NCBI RefSeq assembly: GCF_047302405.1
Contig: NZ_CP154853.1
Span: 3,720,001-3,784,000 of the forward strand
Direction: 5' to 3'
Length of the DNA stretch: 64,000 nucleotides
DNA from: Alkalihalobacillus sp047302405
GTDB lineage: Bacteria; Bacillota; Bacilli; Bacillales; Bacillaceae_D
Below the pieces are notes generated by a model that saw nothing but the letters and a program-made list of their open reading frames with translations, had not been told where the DNA came from and ran no database searches. A program made the position numbers and the translations under genes. This document shows positions 35,896 to 45,427 of this stretch, piece by piece (position 1 is the first letter of the stretch; every line of letters begins with the position of its first letter).

Positions 35896-36660
35896 ATGGA
35901 GAATGGTAAGAATCCGTCTATGATTCAGTCATTACAAGTTGGAATGAGTATAGTAGACTTAATCGCTAAAAAGGATGCTTTAAAGTTCACTGAAATCCAA
36001 GAACTAACACAAATTACCAAAAGCAATCTATATAAATACTTAAATACGCTCACTCATTTAGGGTTATTAAACAGAGACAAAAAACACGGGACGTATTCAC
36101 TCGGGAACAAAATGATTGAATACGGAATGGCCGCAATTGGAAATCAAGATATTATCAGCAAAGTGACCCCTTATTTACAACAAATGAGCCTCCAGTCATC
36201 AAGTTCTGCATTATTAGCTGTCTGGACAAATGACGGACCTGTCATTGCCAATATTTCGAATTCAAATAACGGAATAAACATTGGAGCAAACATTGGGACA
36301 AAGCTCCCCATTCTTTCTTCTAGCGGTAAGATTTTTTCTGTCTTTCACTCTAGCAGCCTTAAGTCAGACTGGAAAACAAATGAGTTAGAAGCGATGAACA
36401 ATGAGGAAAAACGGTCTTTATTAGAAGAGGAAAATTTAATAAAAGAAACGAATATCTCCTTTGCTAAAGAACCGCTAGTTCCTTATGTTTCCTCAATCTC
36501 AGCTCCATTGTTCAACTATAATCATGAATTAATTGGAGCGATTACGATTGTTGGTTTTATGCAATTAATTCCAACGACTATTGACCATCCATTAAGTCAA
36601 ATGTTAAAGAGTATTTCAGATGAACTATCTGAGGGCTTCGGTTATACCGCCCAAACATAA
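35896..36660 (+). CDS. IclR-family transcriptional regulator
   Basis: 254 residues. The N-terminal winged helix-turn-helix is FTEIQELTQITKSNLYKYLN followed by THLGLLNRD; the C-terminal effector domain begins after residue 85 and ends with APLFNYNHELIGAITI. IclR proteins often control aromatic-acid pathways, as repressor or activator, with an intermediate as effector. It stands divergent to the gentisate operon and in front of the TRAP transporter genes, so both are likely targets. A strong palindrome in the TRAP promoter is a candidate operator. A terminator follows the gene directly. Confidence 0.9.
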   Translation: MENGKNPSMIQSLQVGMSIVDLIAKKDALKFTEIQELTQITKSNLYKYLNTLTHLGLLNRDKKHGTYSLGNKMIEYGMAAIGNQDIISKVTPYLQQMSLQSSSSALLAVWTNDGPVIANISNSNNGINIGANIGTKLPILSSSGKIFSVFHSSSLKSDWKTNELEAMNNEEKRSLLEEENLIKETNISFAKEPLVPYVSSISAPLFNYNHELIGAITIVGFMQLIPTTIDHPLSQMLKSISDELSEGFGYTAQT

Positions 36661-36664
36661 GTAG

Positions 36665-36708
36665 AAAAACCACTGAAAAGGCCCTCTTCAACCTTTTCAG
36701 TGGTTTTT
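36665..36708 (+). terminator. Terminator of the IclR gene
   Basis: AAAAACCACTGAAAAGG (36665-36681) pairs perfectly with CCTTTTCAGTGGTTTTT (36692-36708), with a T-run at the end. It can work in both directions. Confidence 0.92.
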
Positions 36709-36868
36709 TGACTGCGATGGCAATCTTAATTGTTTTTAGCCTCCAATTTTTGTCTTAGGTCACTAAAAAAATTTCATTCTTACCTTTAATAACATGGGAG
36801 AACCTGCAACGACCAAACGACGCTCCTTTCCAAATAGAGCTAACAATAATAATTTTCTAAATATTATG

Positions 36869-36896
36869 TTGACACAAACATTTGCTGTTATATAAT
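36869..36896 (+). promoter_or_regulatory. Sigma-A promoter of the TRAP operon
   Basis: TTGACA (36869-36874), 16-base spacer, TATAAT (36891-36896): both boxes match the consensus fully. Transcription should start near 36903, just before the palindrome. Confidence 0.8.
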
Positions 36897-36907
36897 AAAA
36901 ACATAAA

Positions 36908-36940
36908 ATCTATATAGTGAAACTAATTCACTATATAGAT
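36908..36940. promoter_or_regulatory. Perfect palindrome, candidate operator of the TRAP operon
   Basis: ATCTATATAGTGAA (36908-36921) and TTCACTATATAGAT (36927-36940) are perfect 14-bp arms around ACTAA. The site covers about +5 to +37 from the predicted start, the classic place for a repressor block. The adjacent IclR protein is the obvious candidate to bind it. Confidence 0.65.
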
Positions 36941-37025
36941 AAATAATGAATTTATTACCATTTCTCAACATTTTAATAACAGATTCACTTCATTCAAGAA
37001 AAGGCCCTTTTAATAGCTTATTCAA

Positions 37026-37039
37026 TGAAAACGCTTTAA
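37026..37039 (+). promoter_or_regulatory. cre-like box before dctP
   Basis: TGAAAACGCTTTAA, one base from the CcpA consensus, 19 bp upstream of the ATG and downstream of the promoter. It suggests that preferred sugars shut off the transporter by a CcpA roadblock. Confidence 0.55.
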
Positions 37040-37058
37040 AAACAGATTGGAGGAAGTA

Positions 37059-38090
37059 ATGAAAACGTTATCAATAATCTCGAGAAAATTTCTTATCCTA
37101 TCAGCACTTTTGTTTCTTCTTAGTGCCTGCCTCTCTTCTGAAGCAACTTCCATTAAATATGAAGAAGAAGGCGTTCGTATATTTAAAATTGGCCATGTCG
37201 TCCAAGGTGGTCATATATGGAATCAAACCGCTTTGAAATTCGGTGAAGAGCTTGAACGATTATCTGAAGGCCAAATGCAAGTTGATATTTTTCCAGCATC
37301 CCAATTAGGGCAAGAGCGAGACATGGCCAGATTAATGGAGACAGGGGCTTTGGATTTTGCTTTTTTTACAAATGCCTATATGGCCACTCGTCAAGACTCT
37401 CTTAATGCTTGGTTTATGCCCTTTCAATTTGAAACCTTAACCGAAGCAAATGAAGTGAGAAAATCAGAGCCTGTTCAACAGATGCTCGCAGAATTAGAAA
37501 TACAAGGTCTTTTAGGTCTAGACTTTGTCTTTGCTGGAAACCGACATATTTTAATGCAGGACACCCATGTCTTTTCTCCTGAAGATTTAAGAGGACAAAA
37601 GCTAAGAATCATCGGAAGTCCTGCGATGCAGAGCTTTTGGAAACAAACAGGGGTCGGACCAACCGCGATGCCATTATCGGAAGTTTATACCGCTCTACAA
37701 ACAGGGGTTATTGATGGACTGGACATTGATTTAGATGCCTTAGTCGCAGAAAAGTATTACGAAAATGCTGATAAATTAACGTTAACCAACCATATGACCT
37801 TTCCTTCACTGGTCGCGATGAGTCAGCATGTTTTTGATGACTTAACAACTGAAGAACAAAAAATCATTTTAGAGGCGATGCAAATTGCTGCCGATTGGGG
37901 TAATGAAGAAGCGATTAAAAGAGAAGAAGCCAATTTACAAACCCTAATTGAGGCTGGTGTGCAAGTTGAATACTTCGATAATTTAGAATCCTTTCAACAA
38001 ATTAAAGAAAATATTGAAGAGGAATTTATGGAAAAATCGTCGATTGTCGAGGACTTCTTAGAATTACCTCAAAAAGGAGGAGCATCATGA
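37059..38090 (+). CDS. TRAP transporter substrate-binding lipoprotein, DctP family
   Basis: 343 residues from the ATG at 37059 (GGAGG at 37049-37053). A lipobox LLSAC near residue 22 anchors it to the outer membrane face. The DctP fold is seen in FKIGHVVQGGHIWNQTALKF, QLGQERDMARLMETGALDF, the solute-binding arginine region LRGQKLRIIGSPAMQSFWK and PLSEVYTALQTGVIDGLD. TRAP systems import organic acids using the sodium or proton gradient. The last codons overlap dctQ (ATGA). Location beside the gentisate genes suggests an aromatic or related carboxylate as substrate, though a dicarboxylate would also fit. Confidence 0.9.
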   Translation: MKTLSIISRKFLILSALLFLLSACLSSEATSIKYEEEGVRIFKIGHVVQGGHIWNQTALKFGEELERLSEGQMQVDIFPASQLGQERDMARLMETGALDFAFFTNAYMATRQDSLNAWFMPFQFETLTEANEVRKSEPVQQMLAELEIQGLLGLDFVFAGNRHILMQDTHVFSPEDLRGQKLRIIGSPAMQSFWKQTGVGPTAMPLSEVYTALQTGVIDGLDIDLDALVAEKYYENADKLTLTNHMTFPSLVAMSQHVFDDLTTEEQKIILEAMQIAADWGNEEAIKREEANLQTLIEAGVQVEYFDNLESFQQIKENIEEEFMEKSSIVEDFLELPQKGGAS

Positions 38091-38581
38091 AAACGATCGA
38101 AAAACTTAGCAATTGGGTCTACAGTATTGAGAAATGTCTAGCTATGCTATTTAGTATCGTCATGCTGATCGCCCTTTTTCTTGGCGTTATTTATCGCTAT
38201 GTTCTAAATGCTCCTTTGGTTTGGTCAGATGAAATGGCGATTTATTCACTCGTCTGGTTAACGTTTATTGGTGGTAGTATGGCGATTAAAAGACAGGAGT
38301 CGGCTTCAATTACCATTTTAGTCGATCGTTTAAGAGGAAAAACAAAACAATGGTTAATCTCTATTAGTATTTTGTCTGTCCTATTATTTTCCGTGTTTAT
38401 TTTAATTTTATCCGTACGTTGGTTAGGTTCACCAACGATAAGTTTACAATACTCTAATTCGATGCAAATGCCGATGGTCTTTCCGTATTTAAGTGTCCCC
38501 GTTGGCTTTACGTTTATAACCATTCATTCTATCCATTTATTTTTGTTAAATTTAAAAACTCAACCAGAGGAGGCAGCTTAA
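38087..38581 (+). CDS. TRAP transporter small permease, DctQ family
   Basis: 164 residues, four membrane helices. Conserved DctQ features are FLGVIYRYVLNAPLVWSDE and SLVWLTFIGGSMAIKRQESA. It overlaps dctP by four bases and is followed after three bases by dctM. DctQ helps the large permease couple to the binding protein in the membrane. Normal length, no oddities. Confidence 0.9.
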   Translation: MKTIEKLSNWVYSIEKCLAMLFSIVMLIALFLGVIYRYVLNAPLVWSDEMAIYSLVWLTFIGGSMAIKRQESASITILVDRLRGKTKQWLISISILSVLLFSVFILILSVRWLGSPTISLQYSNSMQMPMVFPYLSVPVGFTFITIHSIHLFLLNLKTQPEEAA

Positions 38582-38584
38582 CTT

Positions 38585-39859
38585 ATGTTGATTGCTCTTA
38601 TTATTTTTATTGCCCTTCTGCTATTACGCGTACCGATTGCCTTTGTTCTTGGAATTACAACCGTCTTTTATATTATCATTAGTGGAAATATGGGTCTTTT
38701 AGATACCGCTCCCCAACGCTTGTATTCAGGGCTTGAAAGTTATGGATTATTAGCCATCCCCCTTTTTATGATGGCTGGTGAATTAATGAATTCAGGAGGC
38801 ATTACGAAACGATTAATTGATTTTGCTAAAACGATTATTGGTCATTATCGAGGTGGACTTGCTTATGTTAATGTTTTAGCGAACATGATGCTTGCTTCTA
38901 TAATTGGGTCAGCCACTGCCCAAATTGCCATGATGAGCCGAATTATGGTTCCCGCGATGGAAAAAGCAGGTTACTCTAAGTCATTTAGCTCAGCGACAAC
39001 GGCTGCAGCTGGTTTGTTAGGACCGATTATTCCACCGAGTATGATGTTTATTATATATGGCGTTACTTCCGGAGCTTCAATTGGCCAAATGTTTTTAGCT
39101 GGGGTCTTACCTGGAATTCTACTCGGAATTGGTTTTATATTATGTATTGCTTTCATTGGTTTCAAACAGCAATGGACAAGTTCCGAAAGAGCAAGTGCTA
39201 GTGAAATGATGACCAACTTCTTAAAGGTGCTCCCAGCTCTTTTAGTACCGGCCATTATTATTATCGGGATCTTAAGTGGTGTCTTTACAGCAACTGAGTC
39301 AGCGGCCATTGCTTGTGCTGTCGCGTTAGTAGTAGGTGCTCTCTTTTATCGTGAGCTTCAGGTAAAAGATTTCCCACAAATTATGATTAATACCGCCATT
39401 ACGACGGCAACGATTACGATGTTAATTGCGATGGCCAATCTTTTCGGCTGGTCGATAACCTTTGAACGTATTCCACAATCACTTGCTGAATGGATGGTTT
39501 CGATTACTGAAAACCCACTTTTATTTTTATTAATCGTCAATCTTTTTCTACTTTTAGTTGGAATGGTATTAGACGGTATTGCCGCTTTAATCATTTTAGT
39601 TCCTATCTTTATGCCCATTATCGCTCAGTTTGGGATTGACCCGATTCACTTTGGAGTGATTATCTGCTTCAACTTAGCACTCGGACTGCTTACGCCTCCG
39701 ATTGGCACAGGTTTATTTATTGCCTCTTCCATTGGAAAAGTAAAAATCGAAACACTAACGAGAGCGATTTGGCCATTTTTAGGTGTGGCGATTGTTGTTC
39801 TTATCATCATCACTTACTTTCCACAGCTCGTATTATGGCTTCCATCTTTATGGTTCTAA
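38585..39859 (+). CDS. TRAP transporter large permease, DctM family
   Basis: 424 residues, about 12 membrane helices. The conserved stretches VFYIIISGNMGLL, IPLFMMAGELMNSGGITKRL, GLLGPIIPPSMMFIIYG and FGVIICFNLALGLLTPPIG are typical of the DctM subunit, the ion-coupled channel of the complex. Third gene of the operon dctPQM; no fourth gene follows and no universal-stress gene is attached. Regulation follows the shared promoter, palindrome and cre box upstream of dctP. Confidence 0.92.
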   Translation: MLIALIIFIALLLLRVPIAFVLGITTVFYIIISGNMGLLDTAPQRLYSGLESYGLLAIPLFMMAGELMNSGGITKRLIDFAKTIIGHYRGGLAYVNVLANMMLASIIGSATAQIAMMSRIMVPAMEKAGYSKSFSSATTAAAGLLGPIIPPSMMFIIYGVTSGASIGQMFLAGVLPGILLGIGFILCIAFIGFKQQWTSSERASASEMMTNFLKVLPALLVPAIIIIGILSGVFTATESAAIACAVALVVGALFYRELQVKDFPQIMINTAITTATITMLIAMANLFGWSITFERIPQSLAEWMVSITENPLLFLLIVNLFLLLVGMVLDGIAALIILVPIFMPIIAQFGIDPIHFGVIICFNLALGLLTPPIGTGLFIASSIGKVKIETLTRAIWPFLGVAIVVLIIITYFPQLVLWLPSLWF

Positions 39860-40039
39860 TGTTTTGGGCGAGGTTTTTTCACACTAACCTCGCCCATCCT
39901 CTTCTGAACGAGCTTCCTCTCCTTTTTCCTCCATCATGCCCAACCATTTCCTCAAGCACAATAATTCATTTCATGTTCGTTATGACTTTATGGTAAAATT
40001 CGAGCAAGATGTTTTTCTTAAAAAGAGGTGTCAGTCGTT

Positions 40040-40921
40040 GTGTCAAAAAGCAAAAAAATAAAAAGTGCTGAACTTGTTCAACAGTTTGAGCACTTATTTA
40101 AATGCCCAATTTGTCAGGAAACTATTGCTGTAACTGAGTTAAAAAGTTTTAAATGCCAAAATAACCATACCTTTGATTTTACCAAACAAGGCTACTTAAA
40201 TTTGTTAGTACAGCAATCCAATAGCCATTATGATAAGACTTTATTTGAATATCGACATCATTTAATTGTAAAAACTGATTTTTTTAGCCCGTTGCAAAAG
40301 CTAATAACGGATATTATTCATAATGAGACTTTTGAGCATAGCGTTCAAAGTAGAACCATTTTAGATATTGGTTGTGGGGAAGGTTCTCACCTTGCACAAA
40401 TTTTGGCACAGGACCGTTTAGAGCAATTCACAGGTTTTGGGTTAGATATTGCGAAGGATGGAATTCTACAAGCCGCCAAAAATTATGAAGGAAACGTCTG
40501 GCTTGTGGGGGACTTAGCGAAATCACCATTTGCTGATTTAAGTTTTCAAGTTTTGTTAAACATTCTCTCGCCTTCAAATTATAAAGAATTTAGACGTTTG
40601 CTCGCACCGAATGGCATCGTTATAAAAGTGATTCCTCGCCCTTCCTATTTAAAGGAGCTAAGACAGTTCTTTTTCCAAAAACAAGAAAAGGAAGAATATC
40701 AAAACGATAATACTTTAACTCTTTTTTATGAAAACTTTCACCAAGTCGAACGTCACCCATTGACTTACACGAAAAAATTAAACAAAGATGAGCTCCGTTC
40801 TTTAGTAAACATGACACCACTAACATGGCAAGCAAATGAGGATAAAATAGAACAATTTATAAGGGAATATTCCGCTTCAGCGATTACCGTTGATTTAGAG
40901 GTCGTTGTTGGTAAATCGTAA
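40040..40921 (+). CDS. 23S rRNA (guanine-N1) methyltransferase, RlmA-like
   Basis: 293 residues from a GTG at 40040, with AGAGGTG nine bases upstream; an earlier GTG at 40028 would lie inside this site. An N-terminal zinc module (CPIC, then CQNNH, spaced as in RlmA) precedes the SAM-binding domain with DIGCGEGSHLAQ and GLDIAKDGILQAA, then NILSPSNYKEFRRLL. RlmA proteins methylate G745 or G748 in 23S rRNA, which affects macrolide and tylosin sensitivity; Gram-positive members act on G748. The gene is single, in the gap after the TRAP operon. Confidence 0.85.
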   Translation: MSKSKKIKSAELVQQFEHLFKCPICQETIAVTELKSFKCQNNHTFDFTKQGYLNLLVQQSNSHYDKTLFEYRHHLIVKTDFFSPLQKLITDIIHNETFEHSVQSRTILDIGCGEGSHLAQILAQDRLEQFTGFGLDIAKDGILQAAKNYEGNVWLVGDLAKSPFADLSFQVLLNILSPSNYKEFRRLLAPNGIVIKVIPRPSYLKELRQFFFQKQEKEEYQNDNTLTLFYENFHQVERHPLTYTKKLNKDELRSLVNMTPLTWQANEDKIEQFIREYSASAITVDLEVVVGKS

Positions 40922-40950
40922 ACTGCAATCCGAACAGAATTGAAATCGAC

Positions 40951-40987
40951 TAAAAAGGAAAGCCACTAGCTCGACTGAACTAGTGGC
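40951..40987 (-). terminator. Terminator of the Bcr/CflA exporter gene
   Basis: GCCACTAG (40962-40969) pairs with CTAGTGGC (40980-40987). On the minus strand it is followed by TTTCCTTTTT. It stands between the convergent RlmA-like and MFS genes. Confidence 0.75.
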
Positions 40988-41030
40988 AAACACTTATACT
41001 AACAACTCATTTATTCAGAAAATCTGATGT

Positions 41031-42269
41031 TTACCCTTCCGCTACCGCTTTTTTATAATGACCTTCTTCTAATACGACTTCTTTTTTCGTCAATGTAAAG
41101 AAAATGATGCAGCCGATAAATGATGTCGTAAACATAATTGCCCCCATTGGAACGGCAGAGCTTTCATTAATTCCAACTAGTGGAGCCATCAGCGAACCAA
41201 CAAATAAAGGCAACATTCCTACAACAGCACTCGCACTCCCGGCTCTATGACCTTGTGAACGCATCGCTAATGTAGTCGCACTTGTAATAATCATTCCAAT
41301 TGAACCCATATAAACAAAAATTGAAAAAACAACCATCGCTAATGGACCTTGAACAATCGCTGTGAGAAAAAGCAGCGAATTCGCACATACAGCAATTAAG
41401 ACTCCTACCCTTAACAAGCTTCTTTCATGAAATTTTTCACTTAATCGACCAATTGTAAAACTACCTGCAACAATTGCTAATCCATTAATCCCAAACAAAA
41501 TGCTAAACACTTGAGGAGAAACACCATAAATACCTTGGTACACAAATGGAGTTCCTGCTACATAGGCAAAGCTTCCACCATGAATAATTCCTACTATTAA
41601 TGCATAACCAATAAATGACCGGTCTCGCATTAAACTACCCATTGTTCGTAATGAATGTCCAATAGAACTCGGTTGCCTTCTTTCAGGTGGCAATGATTCT
41701 TTTAATTTCGTCGCCACAATAAAAACAATTACTAATCCTAAAACACTAAGGAAATAAAAGATCGTATGCCAAGTGGCAAATGGTAATAACAAAACCGCTC
41801 CCCCTGTCATCGGGGCAATCATTGGAGCTGTTGAATTAATAACCATTAATAAAGCAAAAAACTTCGTAAATTCACGCCCCGTAAACACATCACTCACAAC
41901 CGCCCGAGAAAGCACGATCCCAGCTGATGCTGTTAATCCTTGTAATAAACGACCAATAATAAGAACGGTAATATTAGGTGCAAGAGCACAAACTAACGAT
42001 GCAACAGAAAACAATGTCAATGAAATTAAGAGTGGTTTTCGGCGTCCAACAGAATCACTTATCGGACCAATAATGACTTGTCCAACTGCTAACCCAATTA
42101 AAAATGTTGTTAAACTAAACTGAACTAAAGATGCACTAGCTCCTAAATCTGCTCCTATTTCAGGAAAGCTCGGTAAATACATATCAATATTAAAAGGACC
42201 TAATATTGCAAGAGAACTTAAAATAAACGCTAAAGCAATTCGCTTTTTCCCTGTTGGATTTTGTATCAT
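41031..42269 (-). CDS. MFS multidrug exporter, Bcr/CflA (DHA1) family
   Basis: 412 residues, 12 membrane helices. The family signature FNIDMYLPSFPEIGADLGAS follows the first helix, motif A is GPISDSVGRRKPLL and the long helix-4/5 motif is RLLQGLTASAGIVLSRAVV. Bcr/CflA proteins export drugs such as bicyclomycin, chloramphenicol or sulfonamides with protons; the substrate cannot be read from the sequence. Single gene with its own terminator; no adjacent regulator. Confidence 0.88.
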   Translation of the reverse strand: MIQNPTGKKRIALAFILSSLAILGPFNIDMYLPSFPEIGADLGASASLVQFSLTTFLIGLAVGQVIIGPISDSVGRRKPLLISLTLFSVASLVCALAPNITVLIIGRLLQGLTASAGIVLSRAVVSDVFTGREFTKFFALLMVINSTAPMIAPMTGGAVLLLPFATWHTIFYFLSVLGLVIVFIVATKLKESLPPERRQPSSIGHSLRTMGSLMRDRSFIGYALIVGIIHGGSFAYVAGTPFVYQGIYGVSPQVFSILFGINGLAIVAGSFTIGRLSEKFHERSLLRVGVLIAVCANSLLFLTAIVQGPLAMVVFSIFVYMGSIGMIITSATTLAMRSQGHRAGSASAVVGMLPLFVGSLMAPLVGINESSAVPMGAIMFTTSFIGCIIFFTLTKKEVVLEEGHYKKAVAEG

Positions 42270-42500
42270 CTCACTAACTCCTCCTTACGTGATAAACTTA
42301 CTAGCTCAAGCTAGTTTTGACCAAAACAAAAAGGGCTCAAAAATCTCGCCCACAAAATCATCCACAAATTGTACGACCTGTTAAATGAATATTCCTATTA
42401 TAGATCGTTTCCCCCAAAATAGCTTTATTTTTCTCCTCCTATTTACCATATACCATTTCGATAAAACTTCCCCTCATTAGTTAAAAGAATCCCTTATAAT

Positions 42501-42537
42501 CACAAATAACCCTTGAACCATCAAAGTGGCTCAAGGG
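42501..42537 (-). terminator. Terminator of the small lipoprotein gene
   Basis: CCCTTGAACCA (42510-42520) pairs with TGGCTCAAGGG (42527-42537), one mismatch, then TTATTTG on the minus strand. It lies 14 bp after the stop codon. Confidence 0.75.
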
Positions 42538-42550
42538 TCTATTCTAATGA

Positions 42551-42814
42551 TTAGTTACGATAATAATCATTCATACGCTCTCGATCAATACCTCTTCTCG
42601 AGTTCCCACGGAACCCTTGAGGATCAACACCTTCATTTATTTCCTCTTCACCTAAGTTATCATCTAAGCCATCCTCAATATAAGGATCTTCTGTTGGTAC
42701 TTCTTCATCCAACATTGGATCATTAGGCTCGTTGACATTCCCACAACCTGTAAGCATACCAAGAGCTAATGCAGCTGAAACCACACCTAATACCATTTTT
42801 TTCATTTTTCTCAC
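42551..42814 (-). CDS. Small acidic lipoprotein of unknown function
   Basis: 87 residues: a signal peptide with lipobox MLTGC (about residues 20-24), then a very acidic mature part (DPMLDEEVPTEDPYIEDGL) and a basic, arginine-rich tail (GNSRRGIDRERMNDYYRN). It should be anchored outside the membrane. Single gene with AGGTGAGAAA upstream and a terminator. I recognise no domain; similar short lipoproteins are common in bacilli. The fourth codon is also ATG (42805) and could be the start. Confidence 0.75.
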   Translation of the reverse strand: MRKMKKMVLGVVSAALALGMLTGCGNVNEPNDPMLDEEVPTEDPYIEDGLDDNLGEEEINEGVDPQGFRGNSRRGIDRERMNDYYRN

Positions 42815-42985
42815 CTACCTCTCCAATGGACTGTACACAAAGTATGCCCTTGAAAAAAACAAGTCATGTGATGAAAAAATTGGTCAAAGATGTTTCAAAA
42901 ATTCTCTTTTCAAAAAGAATGTTCTATATAAAATCGGGAAAGATAATATTCTTCTTACGATTCAGTAAACCATTCAAATTACAAA

Positions 42986-43840
42986 TTAAATACTTCGAGC
43001 TGTAAAGGCATAAGTAGATAAAGGTTTAACCGTTTGCTCCTTTTTAACCTTCTTTAACAAGGATATTTGCATTAATAAAACTTGCTTCATTTTATCGGGC
43101 ATCTCTTTGATTAAATTCAACCCTTCATCTGCATCATTTAAAACTTGTGACACTTCCCAGCCACCATCCTGTAATAACGGCGAAGAAATAACTGTTTCCT
43201 TATCTAATGACCAACCTGATTGAATGATTGCATTCTGAATATTTTCTTGTGTAAATACAGTACGTACATTTGCGGTACTTTTTTCTTTAAACACTTCCGT
43301 TTGTGCCTGTATAAGCACAGCCAACAAGTGTGGGTATTGTTCTAATGTTAATAATTCAGGGTTCCATTCTGCGAAACAAAGTTTTTTGCCCCAGCTACCT
43401 ACTTTTTTGAATAAGTTAACCAATTCTTGCTGTGAAGATAAGTACCAAGAGCAGTGCGAGAATACGATACAATCAAACATATTTTCCGGGAAATGAACAT
43501 CATTCGCCAAAATATCATAATCAAATTCGACCTGAATCGGCTTTCCTAATGACGATTTTTGCAAAATACCAATCGCTTCACCTAATGTCAAAGGTCCACC
43601 ATAATCAGCAGATGCTTTATCAATGCCATAAACATAGCCACTTTCTCCAACAAGATAAGACAACACTGCTGTTGTATCTCCTTGCCCACAACCAATTTCT
43701 AATACTTTATTTCCTTTTTCGATTCCCCAGAATTGAGCCAGTTTTAATCTATGCTCTGTTTGTATTCTTTGAATTTCCTTATATTCTTCGGAAAGGGCCA
43801 GACTATCGACTATCTTCTCAACATCCATTCTTCTTAACAT
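42986..43840 (-). CDS. Class I SAM-dependent methyltransferase
   Basis: 284 residues, ATG with GGAGGTAG at good distance. Motif I is KVLEIGCGQGDTTAVL, motif II YGIDKAS, and FDCIVFSHCSWYLSS marks the post-II region. The N-terminal helix (EEYKEIQRIQTEHRLKLAQFWG) is like that of small-molecule methyltransferases. The substrate is unknown. It is downstream of a DHA2 drug exporter but behind that gene's terminator, so co-function is uncertain. Confidence 0.8.
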   Translation of the reverse strand: MLRRMDVEKIVDSLALSEEYKEIQRIQTEHRLKLAQFWGIEKGNKVLEIGCGQGDTTAVLSYLVGESGYVYGIDKASADYGGPLTLGEAIGILQKSSLGKPIQVEFDYDILANDVHFPENMFDCIVFSHCSWYLSSQQELVNLFKKVGSWGKKLCFAEWNPELLTLEQYPHLLAVLIQAQTEVFKEKSTANVRTVFTQENIQNAIIQSGWSLDKETVISSPLLQDGGWEVSQVLNDADEGLNLIKEMPDKMKQVLLMQISLLKKVKKEQTVKPLSTYAFTARSI

Positions 43841-43886
43841 ATCTACCTCCGATTTTAATTTTAGGTTAATTTCCTTTTATTCAACT

Positions 43887-43921
43887 GGAAAAAGCTCCTC
43901 ATTTCAAAAAAATTGAGGAAC
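43887..43921 (-). terminator. Terminator of the DHA2 exporter gene
   Basis: GCTCCTCA (43894-43901) pairs with TGAGGAAC (43914-43921), allowing one G-T pair. The minus strand continues with TTTTTCC. It lies 21 bp after the exporter's stop codon. Confidence 0.8.
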
Positions 43922-43942
43922 TTTCACATTTTGCTCATCATC

Positions 43943-45427
43943 CTATAAACTTTTGATGACTTGTTTCTCAGGATCATCTTCTTCAGATGGCTGTGCTCTT
44001 TTTATAAAGAAAGAAAGAAGTAAGGTGAACCCAAGGATAATCGTCGAAACAAAAAAGGCAAAATTAATCCCTTCTAGCTGCGATAAAATAGCAATTTGTT
44101 GAACCATTTCAGCACTTGTGTTGTTTGACGTCAGTTCTTCCGTCAATCGCTCGGCTGAAAAATTTGAGCGTGTTTGCATGACCGTAACTAATAACGCAGA
44201 ACCAATCGCTGCCGAAACCTGATTTAAGGTGCTATTCATAGCTGTTCCGTGTGGATTCAACCTACTTGGAAGCTGATTTAAGCCGTTGGTCATAACCGGC
44301 ATCATCACCATCGACATTCCAAACATTCGTAATGTAAATATCACCACTAAAGTAGAATAAGGAATTTCTAACGTTAAATTACTAAAAATATAATTCGATA
44401 CGAGCGTAATCGATAAGCCTGTTATCGTTAAAACTTTAGCTCCAAACTTATCAAACAGTCTTCCTGTAATTGGGGACATAATCCCCATTACAATGGCTCC
44501 TGGCAGCATTAATAACCCTGCTTCTAATGGCGTAAAACCACGAATGATCTGTAAGTAAATCGGCATTAAAAGCATTCCCGAAAAAAGGGCTAAATTCATC
44601 GTAATGGAAATAGCTGATGAAAGTGAAAACATCGGATATTGATAGACTCGAAAATCAAGCATTGGTTTTTCTAACTTAAACTGCCTTAAAATATAAATGA
44701 TTAAAGCAATAAATCCAACTCCTAATGTGAGTAGGACAACTAAATCAGACCAACCCCTATCTCCCGCTGAACTAAATCCATAAAGAATTCCACCAAAGCC
44801 TAGCGTCGATAAAATCACAGAAAAGACATCAATCTTGATTTCCATTTGGTCATTTTTCTCTTTGATTTTAAAGGCTGCCACAATTAAAACTAAAAACGCA
44901 ATAGGAGAAATAATATGAAATAATATCGGCCAATCATAATGTTGAATTAAATAACCAGAAAGTGTTGGACCTATTGCTGGTGCAAAAATCATCACTAATC
45001 CAAAAACACCCATCGCCTGTCCTCTTTTTTCAATCGGGAAGCTAGATAACATAACATTCATAAGGAGAGGCATCATAATCGCAGCCCCTGATGCTTGTAT
45101 CATTCTCCCAGCTAATAAGAAGGCAAAACTAGGGGAAAATCCACCAACAAGTGTACCTGCCGTAAAAAGAATCATCGCAGCTAAAAATAATTTTTTCGTT
45201 GAGAATCTTTGGATTAAAAAAGCCGTAATCGGTATTAATACACCGTTTACTAGCATATATCCTGTCGTGACCCATTGAACGGTCGACGGTGAAATTTGAA
45301 ACTGTTCCATAATTGTAGGTAAAGCTATATTTAACAATGTATTCGCTAAAAAAGCGACAAAGGCCCCCGCTAATAATACGACGATAAGCGTATAATCGGG
45401 TTTAATCACATCATTTTGTTGTTGCAT
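43943..45427 (-). CDS. MFS multidrug exporter, DHA2 (EmrB/QacA) family
   Basis: 494 residues and 14 membrane helices. Seen are the helix-1 motif D1-like LANTLLNIALPTIMEQF, motif A RFSTKKLFLA and motif C region GVFGLVMIFAPAIGPTLSGY. These proton-driven pumps export lipophilic drugs or toxic metabolites. A TetR gene is divergent from it, 180 bp away, and probably represses it, a common arrangement (compare LmrB/LmrA in Bacillus). The inducer is unknown. Confidence 0.9.
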   Translation of the reverse strand: MQQQNDVIKPDYTLIVVLLAGAFVAFLANTLLNIALPTIMEQFQISPSTVQWVTTGYMLVNGVLIPITAFLIQRFSTKKLFLAAMILFTAGTLVGGFSPSFAFLLAGRMIQASGAAIMMPLLMNVMLSSFPIEKRGQAMGVFGLVMIFAPAIGPTLSGYLIQHYDWPILFHIISPIAFLVLIVAAFKIKEKNDQMEIKIDVFSVILSTLGFGGILYGFSSAGDRGWSDLVVLLTLGVGFIALIIYILRQFKLEKPMLDFRVYQYPMFSLSSAISITMNLALFSGMLLMPIYLQIIRGFTPLEAGLLMLPGAIVMGIMSPITGRLFDKFGAKVLTITGLSITLVSNYIFSNLTLEIPYSTLVVIFTLRMFGMSMVMMPVMTNGLNQLPSRLNPHGTAMNSTLNQVSAAIGSALLVTVMQTRSNFSAERLTEELTSNNTSAEMVQQIAILSQLEGINFAFFVSTIILGFTLLLSFFIKRAQPSEEDDPEKQVIKSL

